From Rhodococcus oryzae (GTDB lineage: Bacteria > Actinomycetota > Actinomycetes > Mycobacteriales > Mycobacteriaceae): DNA of 64,000 nt. The stretch covers positions 372,001 through 436,000 of the forward strand of contig NZ_SUMD01000005.1 in NCBI RefSeq assembly GCF_005049235.1, read 5' to 3'. The notes beneath the pieces are model-generated. The model worked only from the letters and a program-made list of their open reading frames with translations. It was not told where the DNA came from and ran no database searches. The position numbers and the translations under genes were made by a program. Positions within the stretch are counted from its first letter, which is position 1, and each line of letters starts with the position of its first letter. Positions 1-8,023 of this stretch are shown one piece after another.

Positions 1-173
1 TAGATGTACTCGCGGTCCTGCTCGCCGAGATCGGCGACGACCCGGGCGCGCAGCTCGTCGAGTTCGCGTCCGATCTCCTCGACCTGCTCGTAACTGAGCA
101 CGATCGGGGCGGTGGTCTCTTCGTTCTTCGCGCCGCCGAGGAACGGCAGCGTCGGGATGGACAGTCCGAGCAT
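1..173 (-). CDS. Acyl-CoA (stearoyl-CoA) desaturase, N-terminal part only
   Basis: Only the first 57 codons lie in the window; the gene runs off the left edge. The N-terminus, starting MLGLSIPTLPFLGG and continuing through an acidic helix to DLGEQDREYI, resembles DesA3 (Rv3229c)-type membrane acyl-CoA delta-9 desaturases, whose His boxes would lie outside the window. An AAGGAG ribosome site sits 7 nt before the ATG. It is 25 nt downstream of the flavin/iron-sulfur reductase gene on the same strand, the order of Rv3230c-Rv3229c in M. tuberculosis, so the pair should work as reductase plus desaturase. Family assignment rests on a short N-terminus and on context. Confidence 0.7.
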   Translation of the reverse strand, partial: MLGLSIPTLPFLGGAKNEETTAPIVLSYEQVEEIGRELDELRARVVADLGEQDREYI

Positions 174-198
174 GGGAGTTCTCCTTGGTCGAAGGTGA

Positions 199-1296
199 TC
201 AGATATCGACGGAGACGTCGCCGACGGCCGCCGAGATGCACAGCTGGATCGGCTGGTCGGGGTCGGAGTCGGTCTCGCCGGTACGCAGGTTCCTGGTGCA
301 GCCGGAGGTCTTGACCGCGGTGCAGGAGAAGCAGATCCCCATCCGGCACCCGTACTCGGGAGTCAGACCGGCGGCCTCCGCCTGTTCCAGCAGGCTCGCG
401 CCCGAGTTCTGCGCGGTCACCCCGGACGAGCTGAACGTCAGCTGGCCGGTGGCGTCCTCGTCGGCGGCGACCGGGGCGGCGAACTCCTCGGTGTGCAGCC
501 GATCGACCAGCCCGATCCGGTCGTAGTGCTCGCGGACCCCCCGCATCAGCCCGGGTGGGCCGCACAGGTAGGTCTGGGCCTCGCCGTGCCAGGACGCCGC
601 GGCCTCGAGGTGCTCGCGCCCGAAGAAGCCGTGCAGGTCACCGCCGTCCGATTGACCGGTGTAGGCCAGCACGACCCGCACGTTCTCGCGGCCCGCCGCC
701 AGCTGAGCCAGCTCGTCGCGGTGGGCCACGTCCCGCTCGGTGTCGGCGTAGTGCAGGAAGGTGATCTCGCCGTCGTGCCCCTCGTCCAGGAGGGTGCGCA
801 GCATCGACAGCACCGGCGTAATGCCGCTGCCACCGCTGATGAGCAGGATCTTGTCAGGCCTGCGAGCGGGCATCCGGAACACCCCGTCGGCCTGCGACAG
901 GCTCAGCACCAGCCCGGGGTGGGCGTTGGTGTGCAGGTACTGCGACACCAGGCCCTGTGGGTGCGCCTTGACTGTGAGCTCGATGCGGCCGTCCGAACGG
1001 TACTGCGAGCAGGCGGGCGAATAGCACCGCGTGTGCCGGACACCGTCGATCACGACCCCGATCTGGACGAACTGACCGGCCTCGAAGCCCCGCCACTGCC
1101 GGGTGGGGCGCAGCGTGAGGGTCACGGTGTCCGCAGTCGTGCGGCGCACCTCGGTGACCTCGGCCCGCAGGTCGCGCACGGTCGCCATCGGGTTCAGGAG
1201 CTCGAGGTAGCGGTCGATCTGGTGCGGGGTCGCCATCGCCTCGAAGAGCGACATCAGCGAGAGCCGGCGGATTCCGGTTCGGGTCTGCAGGGTCAC
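199..1296 (-). CDS. Ferredoxin reductase-like flavoprotein, electron donor to the desaturase
   Basis: Residues ~45-140 form an FAD-binding domain with RCYSP (~90-94) and residues ~150-280 an NAD(P)H-binding domain with GGSGITP (~155-161). The C-terminus is a plant-type 2Fe-2S ferredoxin domain with cysteines at about 317, 322, 325 and 353. This matches Rv3230c, the oxidoreductase that passes electrons to DesA3. The open frame extends further upstream, but a GTG at 1296 has an AAGGAGG site 5 nt before it, and a longer start would run through the divergent regulator's operators; GTG at 1299 is the alternative. It leads the operon with the desaturase and is probably repressed by the FabR/DesT-like protein encoded divergently. 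Confidence 0.88.
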   Translation of the reverse strand: MTLQTRTGIRRLSLMSLFEAMATPHQIDRYLELLNPMATVRDLRAEVTEVRRTTADTVTLTLRPTRQWRGFEAGQFVQIGVVIDGVRHTRCYSPACSQYRSDGRIELTVKAHPQGLVSQYLHTNAHPGLVLSLSQADGVFRMPARRPDKILLISGGSGITPVLSMLRTLLDEGHDGEITFLHYADTERDVAHRDELAQLAAGRENVRVVLAYTGQSDGGDLHGFFGREHLEAAASWHGEAQTYLCGPPGLMRGVREHYDRIGLVDRLHTEEFAAPVAADEDATGQLTFSSSGVTAQNSGASLLEQAEAAGLTPEYGCRMGICFSCTAVKTSGCTRNLRTGETDSDPDQPIQLCISAAVGDVSVDI

Positions 1297-1321
1297 CACG
1301 GCCTCCTTGCTTGAGAGTTTC

Positions 1322-1350
1322 AGTGAACACTCGTACACAAACAAGTGTGT
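1322..1350. promoter_or_regulatory. Probable FabR/DesT-type operator at the desaturase operon promoter
   Basis: AGTGAACACTCGTACACA (1322-1339) overlaps a second imperfect inverted repeat, ACACAAACAAGTGTGT (1335-1350). The AGTGAAC half resembles the DesT/FabR recognition pattern. The site lies just upstream of the reductase start on the minus strand and faces the divergent TetR gene, so it is well placed to repress the reductase-desaturase operon. Inferred from sequence symmetry and regulator family only. Confidence 0.5.
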
Positions 1351-1422
1351 CAGGAAGTACCAGGTAGATGTCAACCCCAAGGGCCATGTGACGCCGATTA
1401 CAGACCGGTCGTACACAGAACA

Positions 1423-1440
1423 AGTGAACACACATACACT
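1423..1440. promoter_or_regulatory. Probable FabR/DesT-type operator next to the regulator start
   Basis: AGTGAACACACATACACT has AGTG/CACT outer arms over 18 bp, the same length and outer arms as the site at 1322. It ends one base before the ATG of the TetR gene, so binding would also autoregulate the repressor, and the regulator mRNA is probably leaderless or nearly so. Confidence 0.5.
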
Positions 1441-1441
1441 G

Positions 1442-2065
1442 ATGACCGTGACCGAACCGGAGAGCAGGGCCGAACGCAAGGAGCGCACAAGAACGGCGCT
1501 TCTCGACGGATCCCTCGAGCTGCTGGAGGACCGAAGTTTCGCGAACCTGAGCCTGCGCGAGGTCGCCCGGTCGGCCGGGATCGTCCCGACCGCGTTCTAT
1601 CGGCACTTCGCCTCGATGGACGACCTGGGCGTCGCCCTGGTCGAGGACAGCATGCGAATGCTGCGGCGGATGCTGCGCGAGGCCCGCCGCGACCCGAGCG
1701 CCAAGAACGCGGGCGCGTCGCTGGAGATCCTGCTGCGGCAAGTGCACGCGCACGAGGGCCAGTTCCGGTTCCTCAGCCGCGAACGCTACGGCGGCGTCGT
1801 CGAGGTGCGGCGGGCCATCGCCTCCGAATTGCGTTTGTTCGCAAGCGAACTCACCATCGACCTGTCCCGGGTGCCGGGCCTGTCCGAGTGGGAGGTCGAG
1901 GACCTCGAGATGGCCGCCGATTTGATCGTCAACACAATGATGTCCACCGTCGTCAACGTCCTCGAGGTGGACCAGCGCGACGAGCGCGAGGTGATCGCGC
2001 GCGCCGAACGCCAGCTGCAGCTGATCATGATCGGGATGGGCGGCTGGCGGTCCGGGCCGCGGTAG
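1442..2065 (+). CDS. TetR-family regulator of the FabR/DesT type (desaturase repressor)
   Basis: A 207-residue one-component regulator. The N-terminal helix-turn-helix reads SFANLSLREVARSAGIVPTA followed by FYRHF, then DDLGVALVEDSMRMLRRML. This stretch is strikingly like E. coli FabR and Pseudomonas DesT, which sense acyl-CoA unsaturation and repress desaturase genes. It is divergent from the reductase-desaturase operon and two similar inverted repeats lie between them. The ATG at 1442 is chosen because the frame upstream runs through the operator region. Expected role: adjusting membrane fatty-acid unsaturation. Acyl-CoA as ligand is inferred from the family. Confidence 0.82.
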   Translation: MTVTEPESRAERKERTRTALLDGSLELLEDRSFANLSLREVARSAGIVPTAFYRHFASMDDLGVALVEDSMRMLRRMLREARRDPSAKNAGASLEILLRQVHAHEGQFRFLSRERYGGVVEVRRAIASELRLFASELTIDLSRVPGLSEWEVEDLEMAADLIVNTMMSTVVNVLEVDQRDEREVIARAERQLQLIMIGMGGWRSGPR

Positions 2066-2284
2066 GCACTTCCGACCACGGAGTTCAGCGCCCGGCCGAG
2101 CGCCGGGTCGGGTTTCTTCACGCCGTTGATCATGCTGATGACCGAACTGGCCGACCCGACCGAGCCGTTGGCGCTCCTCGAAGCCCGGGCGATCGCCACC
2201 CTCGTCGGAGTCGCCGCGGGCGTCGCGGTCGCGGTCGTCACCCACCGACCTCGGGTCTCTAGCAGGACGAGAGCACTCGCGTGA
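2066..2284 (+). pseudogene. Remnant of a FUSC-family membrane protein C-terminus
   Basis: Directly after the TetR stop, in the same frame, the sequence reads GSGFFTPLIMLMTELADP and later ARAIATLVGVAAGVAVAVV. This resembles the last transmembrane part of FUSC (fusaric-acid resistance-like) aromatic exporters, where a F-TPL-LLM helix is followed by a Gly-rich RxxxTLxG helix. There is no N-terminal portion, the only ATG (2132) would give about 50 residues, and the 3' end overlaps the opposite-strand lipoprotein gene. It looks like the tail of a lost gene. The short length limits certainty. Confidence 0.4.
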
Positions 2285-2975
2285 TCGCGTCCTTCTCGGC
2301 CTGGGTGACCCACAGCCGGTAGGCGGCCTTGACCTCGACCTGCTTCGAGACGTAGGTGCACCGGTACGGCTTCGCCGGCGGCAGCCACGTGGCAGCGTCG
2401 CCGTCCGACTTCTGCGCGTTCGTCGGGCCGTCGACCGCGAGCAGGTTCCGCGGATCGTTGGCGAAGTCCCGACGGGTCGACTCGTCGAGCTGCTGCGCAC
2501 CCTTCTGCCAGGCGTCACTGAGCGCGACCACGTGGTCGATCTGGACCGCGCTGGAGGTGCCCGAACCGCGGGTGAACGCGATCGACTTGCCGGTGTACGG
2601 ATCGTGCAGGGTGCCGGTGAGCACGATGCAGTTCCTGGTCCCCGGCTTGACCGTCGTGTCGACGAGGTCGCGGGCCAGGATGTCGTTGCGGGTGTCGCAG
2701 CCGTTCCTGCCGCCAGCGACGGTGACATCGTCGGTCCAGGACGGTCCGAATTGATCCCGCGAGTATCCCGTCTTGGGTGCCCGGCCCTTGACCGGGATCG
2801 TCTCCAGCGCGGCGAGGGTGGCCGCAACCCCGTCGGCCTGGGCGCTGCCGGAGTCGCCCGCGCTCCCGGTCGGCATCGCCTCCGCCGCTGGAGCAGCGCA
2901 GCCGGTCAGGGCCAGTGCGGCCACCGCGGTGGCGATCAGGAAGAGACGCGGACGGACGGCCGAACGAAAACGCAA
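2259..2975 (-). CDS. Exported lipoprotein with HNH (DUF1524-like) nuclease domain
   Basis: A 238-residue protein. The start is a TTG at 2975 with a CAGGAG site 7 nt upstream. The N-terminus is a basic, hydrophobic signal ending in the lipobox LALTGC, so it should be lipid-anchored outside the membrane. The C-terminal ~150 residues carry the HNH/GmrSD-C-type pattern IDHVVALSDAWQKGA followed by ANDPRNLLAVDGPTNAQKSD and a late Cys pair. These domains are common in secreted actinobacterial nucleases of unproven substrate. It stands alone, with the hairpin at 3023-3067 upstream. Confidence 0.8.
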   Translation of the reverse strand: MRFRSAVRPRLFLIATAVAALALTGCAAPAAEAMPTGSAGDSGSAQADGVAATLAALETIPVKGRAPKTGYSRDQFGPSWTDDVTVAGGRNGCDTRNDILARDLVDTTVKPGTRNCIVLTGTLHDPYTGKSIAFTRGSGTSSAVQIDHVVALSDAWQKGAQQLDESTRRDFANDPRNLLAVDGPTNAQKSDGDAATWLPPAKPYRCTYVSKQVEVKAAYRLWVTQAEKDAITRVLSSC

Positions 2976-3022
2976 GGGGGAACTCCTGTTCGAGGTGTGA
3001 GCGGGCCGCCCAGTATGGCGCA

Positions 3023-3067
3023 CAAAGGGGTCGGTCCCCGCGCGACGCGCGGGGACCGACCCCTTTG
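3023..3067. terminator. Long perfect hairpin, probable bidirectional terminator
   Basis: Two 20-nt perfectly complementary arms (3023-3042 and 3048-3067) flank a 5-nt loop. The arm reads CAAAGGGGTCGGTCCCCGCG, and T-rich sequence follows on the plus strand. It lies just downstream of the minus-strand gene at 3113-3679 and before the lipoprotein gene, so it most likely ends transcription of the former. Confidence 0.7.
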
Positions 3068-3112
3068 TTGACCCACATCACGGACCTGGTGCGGTCCCGA
3101 TGCGCATCGCGG

Positions 3113-3679
3113 CTAGCGATGATCCCGGACGATCGGTCCGGACTGGTCGCGATGGTCACGGACGATCGGTCCGGATCCATCGGAAGGCCCGACGATCACG
3201 CCACCGGGCGGGTTCGGGTCGACCCCGTCTCCCCGATGATCACGAACGACGGGATCGGACACCGGGCCAACGGGTCCCGGTTCGACCGGGTCCACCACCG
3301 GACCGGGATCCACCGGCCCTGCAGGCGGTGGGACCACCGGATCGGCCACTTGTCCGCCGGGCTTCGGGCCTGCCGGGCCGCTCGGGTTCTGACCCACCGG
3401 TCCGACCGGATCGGCACCCATGGGCCCGACCAGACCCGGGACCGTCGCCGCGTCGACCGGTGCCACAACGGCACCCTGCCCCACACCGCCACCCGTGGCG
3501 CCGCTCGTGTCCGAGCCCGGCACGACCGCTCCTCCCGGCCCGACCGGGGAGTTCACGCTCGTCGCAGTTCCCGGATCGGTGTGCGACGCGATCGACACGG
3601 CACCGACCCCGGCGAGGGCGATGGCGGCGACCGCCGCGGCTGAGGCGATGATGGTGCGGGTCATGGTGGTCTGGCGCAT
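3113..3679 (-). CDS. Exported Pro/Gly/Val-rich low-complexity protein with C-terminal repeats
   Basis: A 188-residue protein with a clear N-terminal signal or membrane anchor (TRTIIASAAAVAAIALAGVG) and then a low-complexity tail rich in Gly, Pro, Val and Asp. The last ~35 residues repeat the unit [S/D]GPIVRDHR: a diverged PVVRDHR copy and then two near-identical copies with an 11-residue period (33 bp in DNA, from 3126). The start is the ATG at 3679 with an upstream GGAGCG site. No enzymatic motif is visible. It could be a wall-associated spacer or adhesin-like protein; function unknown. Confidence 0.6.
   Translation of the reverse strand: MRQTTMTRTIIASAAAVAAIALAGVGAVSIASHTDPGTATSVNSPVGPGGAVVPGSDTSGATGGGVGQGAVVAPVDAATVPGLVGPMGADPVGPVGQNPSGPAGPKPGGQVADPVVPPPAGPVDPGPVVDPVEPGPVGPVSDPVVRDHRGDGVDPNPPGGVIVGPSDGSGPIVRDHRDQSGPIVRDHR
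3126..3175. repeat. 33-bp tandem repeat core, each copy palindromic
   Basis: CGGACGATCGGTCCGGA occurs at 3126-3142 and again at 3159-3175, exactly 33 bp apart. Each copy is itself an inverted repeat (CGGAC...GTCCG). It encodes the C-terminal 11-residue repeats of the Pro/Gly-rich protein. Confidence 0.8.
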
Positions 3680-3842
3680 GGGATGTCGCTCCGTTCGGTT
3701 CGGTATCGGGTTCGAATTCAAGAGTCGCCCGCGGCGCCGTCCGCCGAAACACACCCAAGGGTGAGCAATCCGCTCCCTCCGCTACCCCGACGGGGCCCGC
3801 CGCAGCACCGCCACGGACTGAGCAGGCGGGAAAGCGAGGAGA

Positions 3843-4646
3843 ATGGCCGGCGTGACGTCAAAAAAGGAGGGGCCCTCCGATCCGGCCCGCACCCTCGGAC
3901 TGCTGTGGGGGCTGCGCGGGAAGGCCGGACGCAAGGGCTTGACCGTCGAGGCGATCGTGGCCGCGGGCATCGAACTCGCGGACGCCGAGGGCCTGGACGG
4001 TGTCTCGATGAGGCGCGTCGCCGACCGGCTCGGTTCCGGTGCCATGTCGCTGTACACGCACGTACCGGGCAAGGACGACCTGATCGACCTGATGCACGAC
4101 AGCGTGCTCGGCGGCCTCTACGCGGATCTCGACGAACCCGCCCTTGCACCGGGCGGATGGCGCGGCGGCCTCGCGTTCATCGCCGCCCGCAACTGGGATC
4201 TCTACCAGCGCCACCCCTGGATGCTCCAACTCGTCGGGATGCGTCCCGTCCTCGGCCCGAACACCGTTCGCAAATACGAGGCCGAACTGCGACCGCTGGA
4301 CGGAATCGGCCTCTCCGACATCGAGATGGACTCGGTCCTGACGCTGGTGTTGACCCATGTGGTCGGGACCGCCCGCCTGCTCGTCAGCGTCGGCGCGACC
4401 GCGGAGAAATCCGGGCTGACCGACGCGCAGTGGTGGGACCTCGTCTCGCCGACCCTCGAACGACTGATGGACCCCGCCGAGTTCCCGGTGTCCGGGCGGG
4501 TGGGCGAGGCGGCCGGGACCGAGTTCGAGTCCACCGGCGACCCGGTTCACGCGCTCCGATTCGGGCTCGACCGCATCCTCGACGGCGTCGCGGTCCTGAT
4601 CAACGAACGGACGCCGTCGGACCCGGGTCAGTCGGAACCGGAGTAG
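3843..4646 (+). CDS. TetR-family regulator (TetR_C tetracycline-repressor-like type)
   Basis: The 267-residue product has an HTH at ~40-85 (LTVEAIVAAGIELADAEGLD, then MRRVADRLGSGAMSLYTHV) and a long all-alpha C-terminal domain with the NWDLYQRHPWMLQL stretch typical of the TetR_C class. The ATG at 3843 is only one base from GAGGAG, so GTG at 3852 (10 nt away) may be the true start. It converges on and overlaps the EEP-domain gene by 19 bp. No target operon is adjacent in the divergent direction except the exported repeat protein gene. Ligand unknown. Confidence 0.8.
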   Translation: MAGVTSKKEGPSDPARTLGLLWGLRGKAGRKGLTVEAIVAAGIELADAEGLDGVSMRRVADRLGSGAMSLYTHVPGKDDLIDLMHDSVLGGLYADLDEPALAPGGWRGGLAFIAARNWDLYQRHPWMLQLVGMRPVLGPNTVRKYEAELRPLDGIGLSDIEMDSVLTLVLTHVVGTARLLVSVGATAEKSGLTDAQWWDLVSPTLERLMDPAEFPVSGRVGEAAGTEFESTGDPVHALRFGLDRILDGVAVLINERTPSDPGQSEPE

Positions 4647-5611
4647 TCATCGGGGGCGTTCAGGTCGATCTCCGCGACCACGCCCCTGTGATCGGAACCC
4701 GGCAGGTCCACCGCCTCCGCGTTCACCGCGACCGCCCCGGAGACCAGGATGTGGTCGATCCCCAGCACCGGGGGCCACCAACGGTCGGCCGGATAGGTGC
4801 GCAGCACACCGGCGCCGGACTGCTCCGCCGCGTCGCTGTACCCGTCGCCGATCAGTGCCCGGAACTGCGCGTGATCGTAGGTCGCATTGAGATCGGCGCC
4901 CATGATCACCGGCTCGCCGCGCCCGCGGAGACCCTGCAGGATGTCGCGCACCTGGCCCATCTCCTGGGACCACGTCGTCGTCTGCGGGCGGGGCCACGGT
5001 GGCAGCGGATGTGCCGCGACCATCATGAAGGGCCGCTGCTCCGGTTTGTGCACCCGCACCGAGACCATGTTCAGCACGAAACCCATGTGCTCGGTCTCCT
5101 CGCTGATCGGGTGTCGGCTCCAGATCCCGGTCCCGCCGCCGCCCCACTCCATCGGTCGCAGGTACCGGTACGGCAGCTCGGCGTCCAGGCCGGCGGCCCC
5201 GAGTTGCGGGATCGCGCCGTCGGTCAGCTCATTGACCGTCAACACGTCGACACCACGCGAGCGGACCTGCGCGACAAGGGCTTCCGGGTCGCCCTGCCCG
5301 AAGAGGATGTTCGCCTGCATCACCGTCAGCTCCGGATCACCGTCGGAGGCACGGTCGCCCAGGTACAGCGGCAGCTGCGTCCACGCCGCGGCCGCCACCA
5401 CCACTGCCGCGACCGCCGTCCCGACCCATTGGCGCGTACAGGCCAGCGCCGCAAGGCCGACAACGCCGCACGCCATCAGGAACGGCGCGAACGACGCGAG
5501 CACGACGAGCACGGTGGCCGTCGAGTCCAGGTAGTGCGCGAGGACACCAACCGCGGCCGCCAGCACCGCCGCCAACCCGAGGGCCGTCACCGTCCATCGA
5601 ACCCACCGCAT
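4628..5611 (-). CDS. Membrane-anchored endonuclease/exonuclease/phosphatase-family hydrolase
   Basis: The 327-residue protein begins with three hydrophobic helices (residues ~5-85) and continues with an EEP catalytic domain facing outward. Metal and active-site motifs are visible in order: MQANILF, VNELTDG, AAHPLPPWP, IMGADLNATYDH, GIDHILVSG and a terminal GSDHRGV. Actinobacteria have several such proteins and their substrates (nucleic acid, phosphodiester lipid or sugar phosphate) are mostly unproven. It is a stand-alone gene that overlaps the convergent TetR gene. Confidence 0.85.
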   Translation of the reverse strand: MRWVRWTVTALGLAAVLAAAVGVLAHYLDSTATVLVVLASFAPFLMACGVVGLAALACTRQWVGTAVAAVVVAAAAWTQLPLYLGDRASDGDPELTVMQANILFGQGDPEALVAQVRSRGVDVLTVNELTDGAIPQLGAAGLDAELPYRYLRPMEWGGGGTGIWSRHPISEETEHMGFVLNMVSVRVHKPEQRPFMMVAAHPLPPWPRPQTTTWSQEMGQVRDILQGLRGRGEPVIMGADLNATYDHAQFRALIGDGYSDAAEQSGAGVLRTYPADRWWPPVLGIDHILVSGAVAVNAEAVDLPGSDHRGVVAEIDLNAPDDYSGSD

Positions 5612-5689
5612 CGAATCCCCCTCGTGGTCGCGGCACCGGATCGCCGCGAGCCCTCCACTATGCCCGAGACGGTCCGCAGGGCCCTCCGC

Positions 5690-6931
5690 TCAGCCGAGCG
5701 CCCTGCGTGCCGCCAGCGCCGCCCCCACGTGCGGGAGGTCGGCGGGGTCCGCCGGGTTCAACCCCGTCAGCTCCGCGACGCGCCGCATGCGGTAGTCGAC
5801 GGTATTGGCGTGTACCTGCAGCACGGACGCCGTCGCACGGCGGTTCAGCCCGCTCGCCACATAGGCCTCGAGAGTCTGCATCAGCTCCGGCCTCGCGACC
5901 AGTGGCTCGAGCAGGCCTGCCAGTTCGGGGTGTGCGGGGCTCGGCCTGCTCAGCTGATACTCGAGCAGCACGTCGCGCAGCCGGTACAGCCCGGGCGGGC
6001 GGCCCGATCGCGAGATGAGCGCGATGATCTCGGCCGTCTGGTCCACCGCCGCGGGCACCTCGGCCGGCACCGCGACCAGCGCCGCCGCCCGGATCTCGGT
6101 GCCCACCACCGCCTGCGCGCGATCGATCATCCGTTTCAGCGCGTCCCAGTCCGGCGGGTTCCCCGGACACGGGATCAGGGCCGTCCCACCGCTGCTGTCG
6201 ATGACGGTGAGCGCGGGCTCCCCGGTGATCCGGTCCAGCTCGGCCTGCAACCTTCGCAGCTTCCGCCTGCCCGCCACCGTCCCGCTGACGCCGTCGCCGC
6301 GCTCGTCGACGTGCTCCCCGATCGACAGGCTCATCGCGAGATAGTGCGGGGCGAGGCGGAGCCCGGTTCGCTGCGCGATGGCGTCCAGGGGCTCCCCCCC
6401 GACCAGCGCGGCCATCAGCGAGCGGCGGCCGGAGTTCTCCTGACTGTCCATGATCTGACGCTCCTCGAGGTACGACGAACTCACCTCGAGGGTCAACTGG
6501 CGCAGGAAGTCGAGCACCATCACCATGATCGTCTGTACGTCGCCGATGTCGCCGGGTTCCGCGTCGGCGAACAGCTCCTCGGCCGCCATCCCGATGCCGA
6601 CGTGGTACGCATGCAGCACGGCATCGAGTGGGACGCCCTCCTCCGCGCGTCGGGCCGAGGAGTTCCGCTGTTCGACGAACTCGGCCTTGCGCCCGGGCCG
6701 ACGCTCACGGACGAGCGTCGCGAACAGTTCCATGTTGTGGTGCACGATGTCCGCGATCTCGCCCTGCACCACCTCCTGCGGCAGCTCCTTGTAGATCGGC
6801 AGGTCGTCGGCGAGACGCTCGATCACCGCGGCGGTCAGGTCGGTCGCTGCGGCGTCCAGCCAGTTCGCCACCGACCGTCCGGCGATTCGCAGGGGCTCGT
6901 CATCGCGGACCCCACCATTGGCAATCGTCAC
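5690..6931 (-). CDS. PucR-family transcriptional regulator
   Basis: A 413-residue regulator. The N-terminal ~170 residues form a helical sensor region (LPQEVVQGEIADIVHHNMEL, then EEGVPLDAVLHAYHVG), followed by a CdaR/PucR-like middle domain. The C-terminal PucR HTH reads LQVHANTVDYRMRRVAELTG, then NPADPADL. Such proteins activate catabolic operons. It is divergent from the epoxide-hydrolase-like gene across a 237-bp gap that contains CATACCGGGTATG (7133-7145) and AGCATGCT (6982-6989), possible binding sites. That neighbour is therefore the most likely target. Confidence 0.85.
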   Translation of the reverse strand: MTIANGGVRDDEPLRIAGRSVANWLDAAATDLTAAVIERLADDLPIYKELPQEVVQGEIADIVHHNMELFATLVRERRPGRKAEFVEQRNSSARRAEEGVPLDAVLHAYHVGIGMAAEELFADAEPGDIGDVQTIMVMVLDFLRQLTLEVSSSYLEERQIMDSQENSGRRSLMAALVGGEPLDAIAQRTGLRLAPHYLAMSLSIGEHVDERGDGVSGTVAGRRKLRRLQAELDRITGEPALTVIDSSGGTALIPCPGNPPDWDALKRMIDRAQAVVGTEIRAAALVAVPAEVPAAVDQTAEIIALISRSGRPPGLYRLRDVLLEYQLSRPSPAHPELAGLLEPLVARPELMQTLEAYVASGLNRRATASVLQVHANTVDYRMRRVAELTGLNPADPADLPHVGAALAARRALG

Positions 6932-7168
6932 TGTTCACTCCCGAAAACCCCTCGAGTACCACGCCGGGTCACCTGGTACCAAAAGATACTTAGCATGCTT
7001 CCGGAACCGGACGAACCGGATCGGCCGATGCGCTCACCTCATCGTCACAAACCCCGGCACACGGCCGGAGGGGGCACGGGAGGGGCCGCCACGAATGTCG
7101 CCCTTTTCGAGGCCCGAGCGGTAATCTCAGCCCATACCGGGTATGCAACGACGAGCGTTGAGGGACAA

Positions 7169-8023
7169 ATGGATTCCGTGGACGATCGTACTCACACCGC
7201 AGTGACCGCCGGCGGGCTCACCTTCGACGTCGAGGACTCCGGTCCCGCCGACGGCACCCCGGTCCTGCTGCTGCACGGCTTCCCGGAGACCTCGGCCTGC
7301 TGGCGCCCGCTCACCCCGCTGCTGACCGCGTCCGGACACCGGGTGATCGCGCCGTCGCAGCGCGGCTACTCCCCCGGCGCCCGACCGGTCGGCGTCGAGC
7401 ATTATTCGATCGAACTGCTCGGCGCCGATGTGGTGGCCCTGATGGACGCCAGCGGCATCGCGTCGGCGCACCTGGTCGGGCACGACTGGGGTGCGGTCGT
7501 CGCCTGGTGGCTCGCCGCACATCACCCCGAACGCGTCGAGAGCCTGACCGCGGTGTCCGTTCCGCACCCGTCCGCGTTCGGCTGGGCGCTGCGCGAGGAC
7601 GCGGACCAGCAGAAGCGGTCGCGCTACATCAGTGTCTTCCGCAATGGCCAGGTGGCGGAGAAGTTGCTGCTCGATGACGACGCCAAGCGCCTGCGCGCGG
7701 CGTACGGCGACCTCGACCCCGATCAGATCGCAGAATACGTGCGGGCCCTCACCGAGCCGGGCGCACTCACGGCCGCGCTGTCCTTGTACCGCGCCATGCG
7801 CGCCGACTTCGGCGGTATTCCCTCGGTCCGGGTGCCCACCACCTACGTCTGGGGCTCCGCCGACGAGGCGCTCGGCCGCGCGGGCGCGGAGCGCTGCGGC
7901 GAATTCGTGGACGCCCCTTACCGTTTCGTCGAGCTCGACGGCGTCAGCCACTGGATTCCGGAACAAGCACCCGACGCGCTGGCCGAAGCGGTCCTCGCGC
8001 GAATCGAAGGGAACGAAGAATGA
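7169..8023 (+). CDS. Alpha/beta hydrolase, epoxide hydrolase-like
   Basis: A 284-residue alpha/beta-hydrolase. The HGFPETSACW oxyanion motif is at ~35-45 and the nucleophile elbow GHDWGAVVAWW is near 110. An Asp nucleophile, as in epoxide hydrolases and haloalkane dehalogenases, is expected from this elbow. The catalytic His lies in GVSHWIPEQAPD near the end, and a helical lid lies in between. The chosen ATG has a GAGGGA site 4-5 nt upstream. Its stop overlaps the ATG of the next gene (ATGA), so the two are co-translated. Physiological substrate unknown. Confidence 0.8.
   Translation: MDSVDDRTHTAVTAGGLTFDVEDSGPADGTPVLLLHGFPETSACWRPLTPLLTASGHRVIAPSQRGYSPGARPVGVEHYSIELLGADVVALMDASGIASAHLVGHDWGAVVAWWLAAHHPERVESLTAVSVPHPSAFGWALREDADQQKRSRYISVFRNGQVAEKLLLDDDAKRLRAAYGDLDPDQIAEYVRALTEPGALTAALSLYRAMRADFGGIPSVRVPTTYVWGSADEALGRAGAERCGEFVDAPYRFVELDGVSHWIPEQAPDALAEAVLARIEGNEE

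Noticed and set aside
854-2827. A 657-codon minus-strand open frame
   Set aside because: It crosses three real genes in other frames and reads as Arg/Ser/Pro-rich noise.
4626-4648. TetR/EEP gene overlap as a sign of a frameshift
   Set aside because: Both genes end normally; a 19-bp convergent overlap is common in this compact sequence (compare 8574-8601 and 22959-22962).
3683-8023. A 1,446-codon plus-strand open frame
   Set aside because: Only its last 284 codons (from 7169) have a coherent protein family. The rest is Arg/Pro/His-rich translation antisense to or out of frame with the TetR, EEP and PucR genes, as expected in very GC-rich DNA.
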